Positions 1 through 7,478 are shown, counted from the stretch's first letter. The stretch: DNA of 32,920 bases from Pseudomonas fluorescens (GCF_002837185.1 NZ_KZ478032.1:1-32920), one strand, 5' to 3'. Notes: a model not told the origin generated them from the sequence alone. Numbers and translations are program-made.

Positions 1-3
1 TTT

Positions 4-22
4 GGGCGCTATCATAGCGCCC
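4..22. other. Perfect 8-bp hairpin at left edge
   Basis: GGGCGCTA, a TCA loop and TAGCGCCC form a perfect 8-bp stem. No T-run follows on either strand, so it is not a classical intrinsic terminator, although it could end a gene lying left of the window. The gene it might serve is not visible. Confidence 0.5.
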
Positions 23-55
23 GATTGAAGTGTCCAAAATCATTAGGCCAGTTCA

Positions 56-132
56 GCTTGCCCCCGATGACAGAGTGTCAGTTGATAAAACTCTGGCTGA
101 CCCACTGCCATCGGGGGCAAGCCCCCTCCCAC
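56..132. repeat. REPIN (GTGGGAGGGGGCTTGCCCCC family), left half truncated
   Basis: The right REP is complete in inverted orientation and ends at CTCCCAC. The left REP begins only at GCTTGCCCCC, so the GTGGGAGGGG part of its arm is missing. The spacer contains a short inverted repeat, CAGAGT/ACTCTG. Confidence 0.75.
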
Positions 133-171
133 ATTAAAGTATCGGTGTTTGACAGACTGCGGGTGGCCTTC

Positions 172-209
172 GGATTTTTCCTGCAAGATTTTGGGCCGTG
201 CATGAACTT
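172..209 (+). repeat. 38-bp direct repeat, copy 1
   Basis: This 38-bp block recurs at 1081-1118 with one mismatch (T to C at its fourth base). In this copy the following ~20 bases, containing CAGGCGCTAC, lead straight into a REPIN. In copy 2 about 180 bases intervene before the equivalent junction. The pair flanks the accessory segment that holds the higA-like fragment and the small genes. Confidence 0.8.
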
Positions 210-230
210 CTCAGGCGCTACTGAGCAAAT

Positions 231-316
231 GTGGGAGGGGGCTTGCCCCCGATAGCGGTGTATCAGCCAGAAATGTGTTAGCTGACCCACTGCTATCGGG
301 GGTAAGCCCCTCCCAC
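231..316. repeat. REPIN, GTGGGAGGGGGCTTGCCCCC family
   Basis: Two REP hairpins face each other across a short spacer containing GGTGTATCAGCC and GCTGACCCAC. The right REP has small changes (GGGGGTAAGCCCC) compared with the consensus seen elsewhere in the window. Confidence 0.85.
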
Positions 317-327
317 TTTCTCCATTC

Positions 328-471
328 TCAATCAATCCGCGCAAACCGCTCAATCACCGGCTGCTCCCGATGCTCGGCCTGACATAAGTCGTAGGCACTT
401 TGCATCGACAACCATAAATGGGCGGTATGTCGGAATAGGATGGAGTTGCTGTAGGCGAGTTCTGATTTGGA
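328..471 (-). pseudogene. Degenerate C-terminal fragment of a HigA-type antitoxin
   Basis: Read on the minus strand, an open frame of about 47 codons with no plausible start ends at a TGA at 328. Its C-terminal half reads HLWLSMQSAYDLCQAEHRE followed by QPVIERF. This resembles the end of HigA-family XRE antitoxins, in which a W-L-x-x-Q-x-x-YDL block follows the helix-turn-helix. The preceding residues (ELAYSNSILFRHTA) look like a degraded last helix of that domain. The helix-turn-helix core is absent, a stop lies at 472-474, and no HigB toxin is adjacent. The family assignment rests on this short motif. I read it as a remnant of a toxin-antitoxin module broken by rearrangement. Confidence 0.5.
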
Positions 472-475
472 TTAG

Positions 476-670
476 GCGGGTGTTCAGGCCGGAGTGGAGT
501 GGTTAGTTTCTCCGTTCCTCACTGCCAGCAAGGATCCGCAAATGGCTGTACTGTTAATGCCGCCGGATTTTGAATCATGGTGCGGCGGTGAGCCTTTTGG
601 TGATGACCCTCGGGACCAATATTATTGGATAAGAAGAGGTATTGAATATGCCATTTCGCAAGGCCACTGA
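476..670 (+). pseudogene. Start-less small frame, possible C-terminal tail of a polymorphic toxin
   Basis: An open frame of 64 codons runs from just after a TAG at 473 to a TGA at 668-670. A GTG at 494 and an ATG at 542 are possible starts, but neither has a well-spaced ribosome binding site. The product would end with a segment rich in acidic and aromatic residues (FGDDPRDQYYWIRRGIEYA). The pattern DDP-x-DQ-x-x-x-IR-x-GIE faintly recalls C-terminal tails of secreted polymorphic toxins, but I cannot verify this. The frame overlaps the start of the next gene by 23 bases, an arrangement common between toxin and immunity genes. It could equally be a genuine small gene translationally coupled to its neighbour. 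Confidence 0.3.
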
Positions 671-1067
671 GCGCCTCATGCCTGTTCTGCGTAATTGTCT
701 GCTTGTGGTCTGCCTGATTTATATCGGCGGCAGTTGGATCCTGTCGCCTGGCACACCGGACCTGGATGAAGTGGTGTTGAAGCATTCCCTGGGCAACGGT
801 ATGTCGATCTATGGTGCGCGAGATAGCCAAGGTGGCGCGACGGTGGGGTTTTCCTACAGGTATTACGTGCATAAGGATTTGGGAAGTGATCAGGAAATAC
901 TCAGCGCATTAGTGTCTGCACCTCCTTTTCTCAAAACAAAAGAGCCGGATGTCCAAGTCAATAATGACGGGGGGGCCCTGCAGGTGGTTATTCAGGGAAA
1001 AGTCTATGAGTACCACAGTTATGCACTGGAAGGCCTAGGGAAGGTCAAGGTGATGATGGTGTTGTGA
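648..1067 (+). CDS. Small membrane-anchored hypothetical protein (possible immunity protein)
   Basis: The product is 139 residues and I do not recognise the family. The ATG at 648 is chosen because AGAAGAGG lies eight bases upstream. A TTG two codons earlier is less likely. Residues about 15-34 form one hydrophobic segment (an LRNCLLVVCLIYIGG core) after a basic N-terminus, so the protein is probably inner-membrane anchored with a soluble C-terminal domain of about 105 residues outside. The sequence is less GC-rich than its neighbours and lies between direct repeats, which suggests acquired DNA. The preceding frame overlaps its start by 23 bases. A small one-pass protein coupled to the tail of an upstream frame suggests an orphan immunity protein, but this is inference only. 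Confidence 0.6.
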   Translation: MPFRKATERLMPVLRNCLLVVCLIYIGGSWILSPGTPDLDEVVLKHSLGNGMSIYGARDSQGGATVGFSYRYYVHKDLGSDQEILSALVSAPPFLKTKEPDVQVNNDGGALQVVIQGKVYEYHSYALEGLGKVKVMMVL

Positions 1068-1080
1068 TGAGCTGGCTCTC

Positions 1081-1118
1081 GGACTTTTCCTGCAAGATTT
1101 TGGGCCGTGCATGAACTT
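1081..1118 (+). repeat. 38-bp direct repeat, copy 2
   Basis: This copy matches 172-209 with one mismatch. It starts 13 bases after the stop of the small membrane protein gene. Sequence resembling what follows copy 1 (CAGGCGCTAC, then CAAAT and a REPIN) resumes here only at about 1299, after the hairpin-rich insert. Confidence 0.8.
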
Positions 1119-1298
1119 GTGATGAGAGGCCCGCGCGCCGGGTCTTCGTCCAGTCATCGCAAAAAACGGTGACATGGACGTGCAAGTCCGAGAAACCTGT
1201 TTAGGCGCACAAAACGCCTAGAACCAAGTCAGCCCGTCCCCAGCTTTTTGAAACGGTCCCAATCAGGGACTGATCGTTCCCTTTCTGGGACCGCTATC
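1119..1298. other. Hairpin-rich non-coding insert of unknown function
   Basis: No convincing reading frame is present. Four inverted repeats follow one another: CCCG/CGGG (1130-1142), GGAC-GTGCAA-GTCC (1176-1189), TAGGCG-CACAAAA-CGCCTA (1202-1220), and a nested hairpin at 1254-1293. The nested hairpin has an 8-bp outer stem CGGTCCCA/TGGGACCG, a symmetric ATC/TTC internal loop and a 5-bp inner stem AGGGA/TCCCT. The segment is absent between the equivalent flanks at 209/210. It could be a structured RNA gene, a miniature non-autonomous element, or part of an old attachment site. Confidence 0.45.
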
Positions 1299-1320
1299 TA
1301 GCAGGCGCTACAGATCAAAT

Positions 1321-1407
1321 GTGGGAGGGGGCTTGCCCCCGATAGCGGTGTATCAGCCACCTATTTATCAGCTGACCCACCGCCATCGGGGGCAAGCCCC
1401 CTCCCAC
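1321..1407. repeat. REPIN, GTGGGAGGGGGCTTGCCCCC family
   Basis: Two complete inverted REPs with well-conserved arms lie just upstream of the malonate operon control region. Confidence 0.9.
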
Positions 1408-1418
1408 ATTTTGGTCTT

Positions 1419-1437
1419 CGTTACTCCAGGCGTAACG
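1419..1437 (+). promoter_or_regulatory. Candidate MdcR operator upstream of mdcA
   Basis: CGTTAC, seven bases, then GTAACG make a perfect 6-bp inverted repeat whose inner bases fit the T-N11-A rule of LysR-type regulators. It lies 82 bases upstream of the mdcA start. It is the only clear dyad between the REPIN and the operon. Assignment to MdcR is inference from position. No clear -35/-10 pair could be picked with confidence in the 80 bases that follow. Confidence 0.5.
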
Positions 1438-1519
1438 GTTTGCTGCCCAGCTTGATTGATGGCCCCAAGAATCACTCCTAAGGTAAAGCCCCACGACAGC
1501 AACCCCCCGTGGAGCAACC

Positions 1520-3190
1520 ATGACAACAACCATCACCCCCGACTCGCGCTGGACGCGGCGGCGCGACGAGAAGCAGCGGCGGCTCGGGCTGGTCAAACAG
1601 TTTGCAGACGGGGCGGTGCTGCCCGGCGACAAGATCGTCGAGGCCCTTGAAGCGCTGATCCTCCCCGGCGACCGCGTGGTACTGGAAGGCAACAACCAGA
1701 AGCAGGCCGACTTCCTCTCGCGTTCCCTGGCCAAGGCCGACCCCGCAAAGCTCCACGATTTGCACATGATCATGCCCAGTGTCGGGCGTTCCGAGCACCT
1801 GGACCTGTTTGAAAAAGGCATCGCGCGCAAGCTGGATTTCTCCTTCGCCGGCACCCAATCCCTGCGCATCAGCCAGTTGCTGGAAGACGGCCTGCTGGAA
1901 ATCGGCGCGATCCATACCTACATCGAACTCTATGCGCGCCTGGTGGTGGACCTGATTCCCAACGTGGTGCTTTCGGCCGGCTTCATGGCCGACCGCGCCG
2001 GCAACATTTACACCGGCGCCAGCACCGAAGACACCCCCGCGCTGATCGAACCGGCTGCCTTCAGCGATGGCATCGTGATTGTGCAGGTCAACCAGTTGGT
2101 GGACGACGTCACCGACTTGCCGCGCGTGGACATCCCCGCCAGCTGGGTGGATTTCGTGGTGGTAGCCGACAAGCCGTTCTACATCGAGCCGCTGTTCACC
2201 CGTGACCCGCGTCATATCAAGCCGGTACACGTGCTGATGGCGATGATGGCGATCCGTGGCATCTACGAAAAACACAATGTGCAGTCGCTCAACCACGGCA
2301 TCGGCTTCAACACCGCCGCCATCGAACTGATCCTGCCCACTTACGGCGAATCCCTGGGCCTGAAGGGCAAGATCTGCCGCAACTGGACCCTCAACCCGCA
2401 CCCCACGCTGATCCCGGCGATTGAAAGCGGCTGGGTGCAAAGCGTGCATTGCTTCGGCACTGAACTGGGCATGGAAAACTACATCGCCGCACGCCCGGAT
2501 GTGTTCTTCACCGGCCGCGACGGTTCCATGCGCTCCAACCGCATGTTCTGCCAACTCGCCGGCCAGTACGCAGTGGACCTGTTTATCGGCGCCACCCTGC
2601 AGGTCGACGGCGACGGCCATTCCAGCACCGTGACCCGTGGCCGCCTCGCCGGTTTCGGCGGCGCGCCGAACATGGGCCACGACCCACGCGGTCGCCGCCA
2701 CGGCACACCAGCCTGGCTGGACATGCGCCACGACGACGCGCCGGAAGCCTTGCTCGAGCGCGGCAAAAAACTCGTCGTGCAAATGGTCGAGACCTTCCAG
2801 GAAGGCGGCAAACCCACCTTCGTCGACACCCTCGACGCGGTGGAAGTGGCGCGTAAAAGCGGCATGCCCCTGGCGCCGATCATGATCTACGGCGACGACG
2901 TCACCCACCTGCTCACCGAAGAAGGCATCGCCTACCTGTACAAGGCGCGTTCCCTGGAAGAACGCCAGGCAATGATCGCTGCCGTCGCCGGGGTCACTGC
3001 CATCGGTATGCGCCACAACCCCAAGGACACCGCCCGCATGCGCCGCGAAGGCTTGATTGCGCTGCCCGAAGACCTTGGCATTCGTCGCACCGACGCCACC
3101 CGCGAGCTGTTGGCCGCCAAGAGCGTGGCCGACCTGGTGGACTGGTCCGGCGGCCTGTACAACCCACCCGCCAAATTCAGGAGTTGGTAG
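1520..3190 (+). CDS. mdcA: Malonate decarboxylase alpha subunit (acetyl-ACP:malonate ACP transferase)
   Basis: This 556-residue subunit exchanges the acetyl group on the MdcC carrier for malonate, giving malonyl-S-ACP and free acetate, the first step of the malonate decarboxylase cycle. The length and overall sequence fit MdcA. Recognisable stretches include VVLEGNNQKQADFLSRSL (about residues 53-70) and a glycine-rich segment near residues 370-395 (RLAGFGGAPNMGHDPRGRRH), typical of this CoA-transferase-like family. The ATG at 1520 has GGAG eight bases upstream. The stop at 3188-3190 is followed immediately by the mdcB ATG, so the genes are translationally coupled. A large antisense open frame lies opposite but is a codon-bias shadow. 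Confidence 0.96.
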   Translation: MTTTITPDSRWTRRRDEKQRRLGLVKQFADGAVLPGDKIVEALEALILPGDRVVLEGNNQKQADFLSRSLAKADPAKLHDLHMIMPSVGRSEHLDLFEKGIARKLDFSFAGTQSLRISQLLEDGLLEIGAIHTYIELYARLVVDLIPNVVLSAGFMADRAGNIYTGASTEDTPALIEPAAFSDGIVIVQVNQLVDDVTDLPRVDIPASWVDFVVVADKPFYIEPLFTRDPRHIKPVHVLMAMMAIRGIYEKHNVQSLNHGIGFNTAAIELILPTYGESLGLKGKICRNWTLNPHPTLIPAIESGWVQSVHCFGTELGMENYIAARPDVFFTGRDGSMRSNRMFCQLAGQYAVDLFIGATLQVDGDGHSSTVTRGRLAGFGGAPNMGHDPRGRRHGTPAWLDMRHDDAPEALLERGKKLVVQMVETFQEGGKPTFVDTLDAVEVARKSGMPLAPIMIYGDDVTHLLTEEGIAYLYKARSLEERQAMIAAVAGVTAIGMRHNPKDTARMRREGLIALPEDLGIRRTDATRELLAAKSVADLVDWSGGLYNPPAKFRSW

Positions 3191-4024
3191 ATGCGCGCCC
3201 TCAAACTGCATGAAGTGAGCCTGGCCGATCGCCTGGCGGATATGGCGGTCGATGCGCTGATCGATGAAGCGGATTTGTCGCCCAAACCTGCCCTGGTAGA
3301 CCGGCGAGGCAACGGCGCCCACACCGATTTGCACCTGGGCTTGATGCACGCTTCGGCGCTGTCGCTGTGGCCGATGTTCAAGGAAATGGCCGAGGCCGCG
3401 CTTGAAATCGGCGAAATCGGCCTGCCTCTGCGCGAAGCCCTCGGCCGTATTGGCCGCGAAGGCGAGCAAGCGATGCTCATTACCACCAATGGCGTAAATA
3501 CTCATCGCGGCGCGATCTGGGCACTCGGTCTGCTCACCGCCGCAGCGGCCCTGGACCCTGGCGCCGTTACGCTGAACGCGGCCAGATTAGCCTTGCTCAA
3601 CGACCGACATGCGCCACAAACCCTGAGCCACGGCGTCCTGGTCGCTCAACGTTACGGCGCTCGCGGTGCCCGTGAAGAAGCGCAATTGGGCTTCCCCTCG
3701 GTGACGCAACGTGGCCTGCCGCAATTGCACAAGAGCCGCCGGCAAAACGCCGGAGAACAGAACGCACGCCTGGACGCCTTGCTCGCGATCATGACCGAAC
3801 TGGCCGACACCTGCGTGCTCTACCGCGCCGGCTACGAAGGCCTGACCACCCTGCAACAGGGCGCCCAGGCCGTGCTCGACGCCGGCGGCAGTGCAACCCT
3901 GGCCGGCCGCCGCCAACTGCACGCGCTGGACCAACAACTGCTGGCCCTGAATGCCTCCCCCGGCGGTGCCGCCGACCTGTTGGCCGCCTGCCTGTTTATC
4001 GACCGCCTCGACGGAGCGTTGTGA
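3191..4024 (+). CDS. mdcB: Triphosphoribosyl-dephospho-CoA synthase
   Basis: This 277-residue CitG-family enzyme makes 2'-(5''-triphosphoribosyl)-3'-dephospho-CoA from ATP and dephospho-CoA, the precursor of the prosthetic group carried by MdcC. Family motifs are visible: KPALVDRRGNGAHTD (about residues 32-46) and TNGVNTHRGAIWALG (about 99-113), the latter a hallmark of CitG/MdcB. It starts directly after the mdcA stop with no spacer, and its TGA overlaps the mdcC ATG, in keeping with tight co-translation. It is a cytoplasmic accessory protein required for holo-MdcC formation. Confidence 0.95.
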   Translation: MRALKLHEVSLADRLADMAVDALIDEADLSPKPALVDRRGNGAHTDLHLGLMHASALSLWPMFKEMAEAALEIGEIGLPLREALGRIGREGEQAMLITTNGVNTHRGAIWALGLLTAAAALDPGAVTLNAARLALLNDRHAPQTLSHGVLVAQRYGARGAREEAQLGFPSVTQRGLPQLHKSRRQNAGEQNARLDALLAIMTELADTCVLYRAGYEGLTTLQQGAQAVLDAGGSATLAGRRQLHALDQQLLALNASPGGAADLLAACLFIDRLDGAL

Positions 4025-4323
4025 TGCAAACCCTATCCTTTGAATTCCCCGCCGGGCAGCCGCCAAAAGGCCGTGCGCTGGTGGGGTGCGTCGGCTCCGG
4101 CGACCTTGAAGTGCTGCTGGAACCGGGCACCGCCGGCACGCTGACCATCCAGGTACAAACCTCGGTCAACGGTGCCGAGCAACGTTGGCAGCACCTGTTC
4201 GAACGCATCTTCCAAGAGCAGACGCCACCGGCCTTGAACATTGATATCCACGATTTCGGCGCCACGCCCGGCGTGGTGCGTTTGCGCCTGGAGCAAGGCT
4301 TCGAGGAGATCGGCCATGACTGA
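4024..4323 (+). CDS. mdcC: Malonate decarboxylase acyl carrier protein (delta subunit)
   Basis: This 99-residue carrier holds the phosphoribosyl-dephospho-CoA group on which malonyl and acetyl thioesters are formed. The conserved attachment motif VGSGDLEVLLEPG is present, with the modified serine at residue 25, matching the position known in the Klebsiella protein. The ATG at 4024 is chosen over an in-frame GTG at 4021 because it gives that numbering. It overlaps the mdcB stop (TGATG) and its own end overlaps mdcD by eight bases. Confidence 0.95.
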   Translation: MQTLSFEFPAGQPPKGRALVGCVGSGDLEVLLEPGTAGTLTIQVQTSVNGAEQRWQHLFERIFQEQTPPALNIDIHDFGATPGVVRLRLEQGFEEIGHD

Positions 4324-5158
4324 TTGGCTCAACAAACACAGCTTCGTTGAACTCGGTGCTCGGCAGCGCGCCAAGGCGTTGCTGGATGCCGGCACCTTTC
4401 GCGAGCTGATCGACCCATTTCAACGTGTCATGTCGCCGTGGCTCAGCCGCCAGGGCGTCGTGCCCCAGGCGGATGACGGGGTGGTCATCGCCAAAGGCAG
4501 CGTTGCCGGTCTGCCGGTGGTGATTGCCGCTATCGAAGGTAACTTCCAGGGCGGCAGCCTCGGTGAAGTCGGCGGCGCGAAGATCGCCGGAGCGCTGGAA
4601 CTGGCCGCTGAAGATAACCGCAACGGCATCCCGACCCGCGCCGTGCTGCTGCTGGAAACCGGTGGCGTACGCTTGCAGGAGGCCAACCTCGGTCTGGCCG
4701 CCATTGCCGATATTCACGCGGCGATTGTCGATCTGCGCCAGTACCAGCCGGTGATCGGCGTGGTGGCGGGGAGTGTGGGGTGCTTCGGCGGCATGTCCAT
4801 TGCCGCAGGGTTGTGCAGCTATCTGGTGGTCACCCGTGAAGCGCGCCTGGGCTTGAACGGCCCGCAGGTGATCGAACAGGAAGCCGGGTTGGACGAATAC
4901 GACTCCCGCGACCGTCCGTTTATCTGGAGCCTCACCGGAGGCGAGCAGCGCTTCAACAGCGGCCTGGCCGACCGGTATGTGGCCGACGATGTGGTGCAGA
5001 TCCAGCAGACCGTCAGCGCGCTGTTGCAGCAAGGCGCGCCCGAACAACAACGTAGCCGCCGCGCTGATTTTTATCTGGCGCGCCTGGCCGAGCTGGACGC
5101 TACGCCGCAGATCGACCCGGCGACGGTGCGCGCGCTGTATCAGGGAGAACGCTCATGA
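4316..5158 (+). CDS. mdcD: Malonyl-S-ACP decarboxylase beta subunit
   Basis: This 280-residue carboxyltransferase-like subunit forms the decarboxylase core with MdcE and converts malonyl-S-ACP to acetyl-S-ACP and CO2. Crotonase/biotin-carboxyltransferase-type features are visible: GNFQGGSLGEVGGAKIAGA (about residues 75-93) and a glycine-rich GVVAGSVGCFGGMSIAAG stretch (about 148-165) expected to form an oxyanion hole. The ATG at 4316 lies inside the end of mdcC and gives the usual length. An in-frame extension to 4241 exists but would run well into mdcC. The gene ends with a 4-bp ATGA overlap with mdcE. Confidence 0.95.
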   Translation: MTDWLNKHSFVELGARQRAKALLDAGTFRELIDPFQRVMSPWLSRQGVVPQADDGVVIAKGSVAGLPVVIAAIEGNFQGGSLGEVGGAKIAGALELAAEDNRNGIPTRAVLLLETGGVRLQEANLGLAAIADIHAAIVDLRQYQPVIGVVAGSVGCFGGMSIAAGLCSYLVVTREARLGLNGPQVIEQEAGLDEYDSRDRPFIWSLTGGEQRFNSGLADRYVADDVVQIQQTVSALLQQGAPEQQRSRRADFYLARLAELDATPQIDPATVRALYQGERS

Positions 5159-5925
5159 GAGGTTTGCAGTGGTTTAACGCGCTGAGCGCCGGCGCGACGC
5201 CGGTGCAAGGGCTGCCCGACTCGCTCCAGGTCGCCGATGGCCAATTGAACGGCCAGAGCGTGCGCTTTCTCGCGGTGGTCACCGACCCGAACAACCGCTT
5301 TGCGCGCGCACGCAATGGCGAAGTCGGCTTGCTGGAAGGTTGGGGGCTCGCCAAGGCCGTCGATGACGCTATCGCCAGGGGCGACAAACGCCCGCTGATC
5401 GCTATCGTCGACGTGCCCAGCCAAGCCTATGGCCGCCGTGAAGAAGCCCTCGGCATCCATCAAGCCCTGGCCGCCGCCGCCGACAGCTACGCCCGCGCCC
5501 GTCTGGCCGGGCACCCGGTGATTGCGCTGCTGGTGGGCAAGGCCATGTCCGGCGCGTTCCTCGCCCACGGTTACCAGGCCAATCGCCTGATTGCCCTGCG
5601 CGACCCCGGCGTGATGGTGCATGCCATGGGCAAGGCCTCGGCGGCGCGGGTCACCCTGCGCAGCGTCGAAGAGCTTGAAGCCCTGGCCGCCAGCGTGCCG
5701 CCGATGGCGTATGACATCGACAGCTATGCCAGCCTTGGGTTGCTGTGGGAGACGTTGACGGTCAGCCAGATTGAACAGCCTACGGCGGACGATGTGGCAC
5801 GGGTCAGCGATTGCCTGGTGAATGCGATCAAGGATATCGATAGCGCCGATCTGAGCGGGCGCCTGGGGGCGTCCAATCGTGCGGCGTCCAGCCACGTGCG
5901 CCAGTTGCTGCGGGAGCAATGGTGA
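5155..5925 (+). CDS. mdcE: Malonate decarboxylase gamma subunit
   Basis: This 256-residue partner of MdcD is the second half of the malonyl-S-ACP decarboxylase, paralogous to the C-terminal half of carboxyltransferases. Conserved-looking segments are IAIVDVPSQAYGRREEALG (about 82-100), VGKAMSGAFLAHGYQANRL (about 124-142) and the HAMGKASAARVT block (about 153-164). It starts in an ATGA overlap with mdcD and its stop overlaps the mdcG start. No membrane segments are seen and the complex is cytoplasmic. Confidence 0.94.
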   Translation: MRGLQWFNALSAGATPVQGLPDSLQVADGQLNGQSVRFLAVVTDPNNRFARARNGEVGLLEGWGLAKAVDDAIARGDKRPLIAIVDVPSQAYGRREEALGIHQALAAAADSYARARLAGHPVIALLVGKAMSGAFLAHGYQANRLIALRDPGVMVHAMGKASAARVTLRSVEELEALAASVPPMAYDIDSYASLGLLWETLTVSQIEQPTADDVARVSDCLVNAIKDIDSADLSGRLGASNRAASSHVRQLLREQW

Positions 5926-6515
5926 ACGCCCACGACCTGCTCTGGGGCATGACCCCGGCGCATCTGCGCGCCGATGCGCCCGGCTGGGTGGTGGATGCGC
6001 TCAGCGCCGGCCACCCGGTGGTGGTGCGCCGCGCCATCGTCGAGCCGGGCCATGTGGCGGTCGGTGTGCGGGGGCGTTTGCGTGAGCAGCGCTTTGCCGC
6101 GCAGATGCCCATTGCTGCGGTACAACGGCGTGTGGCCCCCGAAGCTTTGCGGGACGCGACCTCGCCACGGGATTTGCCGGCGCTGCGGGCACTCGATCAA
6201 CTGCGGCCGTTGTTGGCGCATAACGACTGGGGCGTCAGCGGCAGTGCCGGCTTCGAATTGGCCAGCGGCATCGAAGCGTTGCATGCCGCGAGCGATCTGG
6301 ATTTGATCCTGCGCACCCCCGAGCCGCTTGAGCGTCAGCAGGCGCACGCGCTATTGGCGATGCTCGATAGCGCACCGTGCACCGTCGACCTGCAACTGCA
6401 AACCCCCGTCGGTGCTGTCGCCTTGCGTGAATGGGCGGGCGCTTCACGCCGGGTGCTGCTGAAAACGGCCAACGGGGCGCACCTTGTCGTCGACCCCTGG
6501 CAGGCGGTGGCATGA
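5919..6515 (+). CDS. mdcG: Holo-ACP synthase for malonate decarboxylase (phosphoribosyl-dephospho-CoA transferase)
   Basis: This 198-residue nucleotidyltransferase attaches the phosphoribosyl-dephospho-CoA group to Ser25 of MdcC. The nucleotidyltransferase signature GSAGFELASG (about residues 108-117) is followed by SDLDLIL (125-131), whose two aspartates (126 and 128) should bind metal. The start is ambiguous: ATG 5919 overlaps the mdcE stop with GGGAG only two bases upstream, while the adjacent GTG at 5922 is better spaced from it. The gene ends in a 4-bp ATGA overlap with mdcH. Confidence 0.92.
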   Translation: MVNAHDLLWGMTPAHLRADAPGWVVDALSAGHPVVVRRAIVEPGHVAVGVRGRLREQRFAAQMPIAAVQRRVAPEALRDATSPRDLPALRALDQLRPLLAHNDWGVSGSAGFELASGIEALHAASDLDLILRTPEPLERQQAHALLAMLDSAPCTVDLQLQTPVGAVALREWAGASRRVLLKTANGAHLVVDPWQAVA

Positions 6516-7411
6516 GCAGCCTGTTGGTATTTCCGGGGCAGGGCGCCCAGCGAGTCGGCATGCTCCAGTCGCTGCCCGTCGAGGTCCTTGACGAGGCCAG
6601 CGCTGCCCTGGGTGAAGACGTGCGCCGGCTCGATTCGGCACAGGCCCTTGAGTCGACGCGCGCCGTTCAGCTCTGCCTGTTGATCGCTGGCGTGGCGCAT
6701 GCGCGTCTGTTGCAGCACACACCGGACTACGTCGCGGGCCTGTCCGTCGGCGCCTATCCCGCCGCTGTCATCGCCGGCGCATTGGACTTTGCCGATGCAA
6801 TCAAACTTGTCAGTCTGCGCGGCGAACTGATGCAAAGCGCTTATCCACAAGGCTACGGAATGACCGCGATCATCGGCCCGCAGTTAGCCACCGTCGAAAC
6901 ATTGCTCGCCGAAATCCACAGCCCGCAGACCCCGGTGTACCTGGCCAATATCAATGCCGATAACCAGACTGTCATTGCCGGCAGCGACGCGGCGATGAAG
7001 CGTGTCGCCGAACGCATCAAGGGCAACGGCATCGCCAAGCGCCTGGCCGTCAGCGTACCGTCCCACTGCGCCTTGCTGGACGCACCGGCCAAGGTCCTCG
7101 CCCAGGCCTTTGTCCCGCTCAAGGCGCCGCGCGTCACCTACCTGAGCAGCACAAGCGCGCGGCCCATTCACAACCCCCTGCACCTGCGCGATGACCTGGC
7201 CTTCAACATGTGCCGCGTCGTCGACTGGCGCGGCACCGTGCAAAGCGCCTACGAGCGCGGCGTGCGCCTGCAGATCGAACTGCCACCGGGCGCGGTGCTC
7301 ACCGGCCTGTCACGCCGCGTCTTCGAACAAGGCACGGTGATCGCCTGCGAAGGGGCGCGCCTGGATACCTTGCAGGCGCTGCTGCAAGAGGAGGAGCGCC
7401 GCCACCGATAA
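6512..7411 (+). CDS. mdcH: Malonyl-CoA:MdcC malonyltransferase (FabD-like)
   Basis: This 299-residue acyltransferase charges holo-MdcC with malonyl from malonyl-CoA, priming the enzyme before acetyl/malonyl exchange begins. The N-terminal LLVFPGQGAQRVGM (about 4-17) is the FabD-family signature. The nucleophile is Ser78 in GLSVG, and His185 in VPSHCALLD is the expected catalytic base. ATG 6512 is used because it overlaps the mdcG stop and begins the conserved MSSLLVFPGQG. An in-frame extension to 6431 adds 27 non-conserved residues inside mdcG. A 67-base gap follows before madL. Confidence 0.95.
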   Translation: MSSLLVFPGQGAQRVGMLQSLPVEVLDEASAALGEDVRRLDSAQALESTRAVQLCLLIAGVAHARLLQHTPDYVAGLSVGAYPAAVIAGALDFADAIKLVSLRGELMQSAYPQGYGMTAIIGPQLATVETLLAEIHSPQTPVYLANINADNQTVIAGSDAAMKRVAERIKGNGIAKRLAVSVPSHCALLDAPAKVLAQAFVPLKAPRVTYLSSTSARPIHNPLHLRDDLAFNMCRVVDWRGTVQSAYERGVRLQIELPPGAVLTGLSRRVFEQGTVIACEGARLDTLQALLQEEERRHR

Positions 7412-7478
7412 AGCACGACCCAAGGCTTTCGAAGCACAACAACAACAATTTCGATCGAGCACTTTGAGGACAACAACA

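Noticed and set aside
25..353. Short frames on both strands at the left edge
   Set aside because: They are translations of REP arms (EGACPR/RGQAPSHI peptides) and have no gene signals.
519..872. 117-codon minus-strand frame
   Set aside because: It lies opposite the better-supported gene at 648-1067, which has a good ribosome binding site and a clear membrane segment. This one has neither.
1478..3505. 675-codon open frame antisense to mdcA/mdcB
   Set aside because: It mirrors high-GC codon use of the mdc genes, has histidine/glycine/valine-rich shadow composition and no ribosome binding site.
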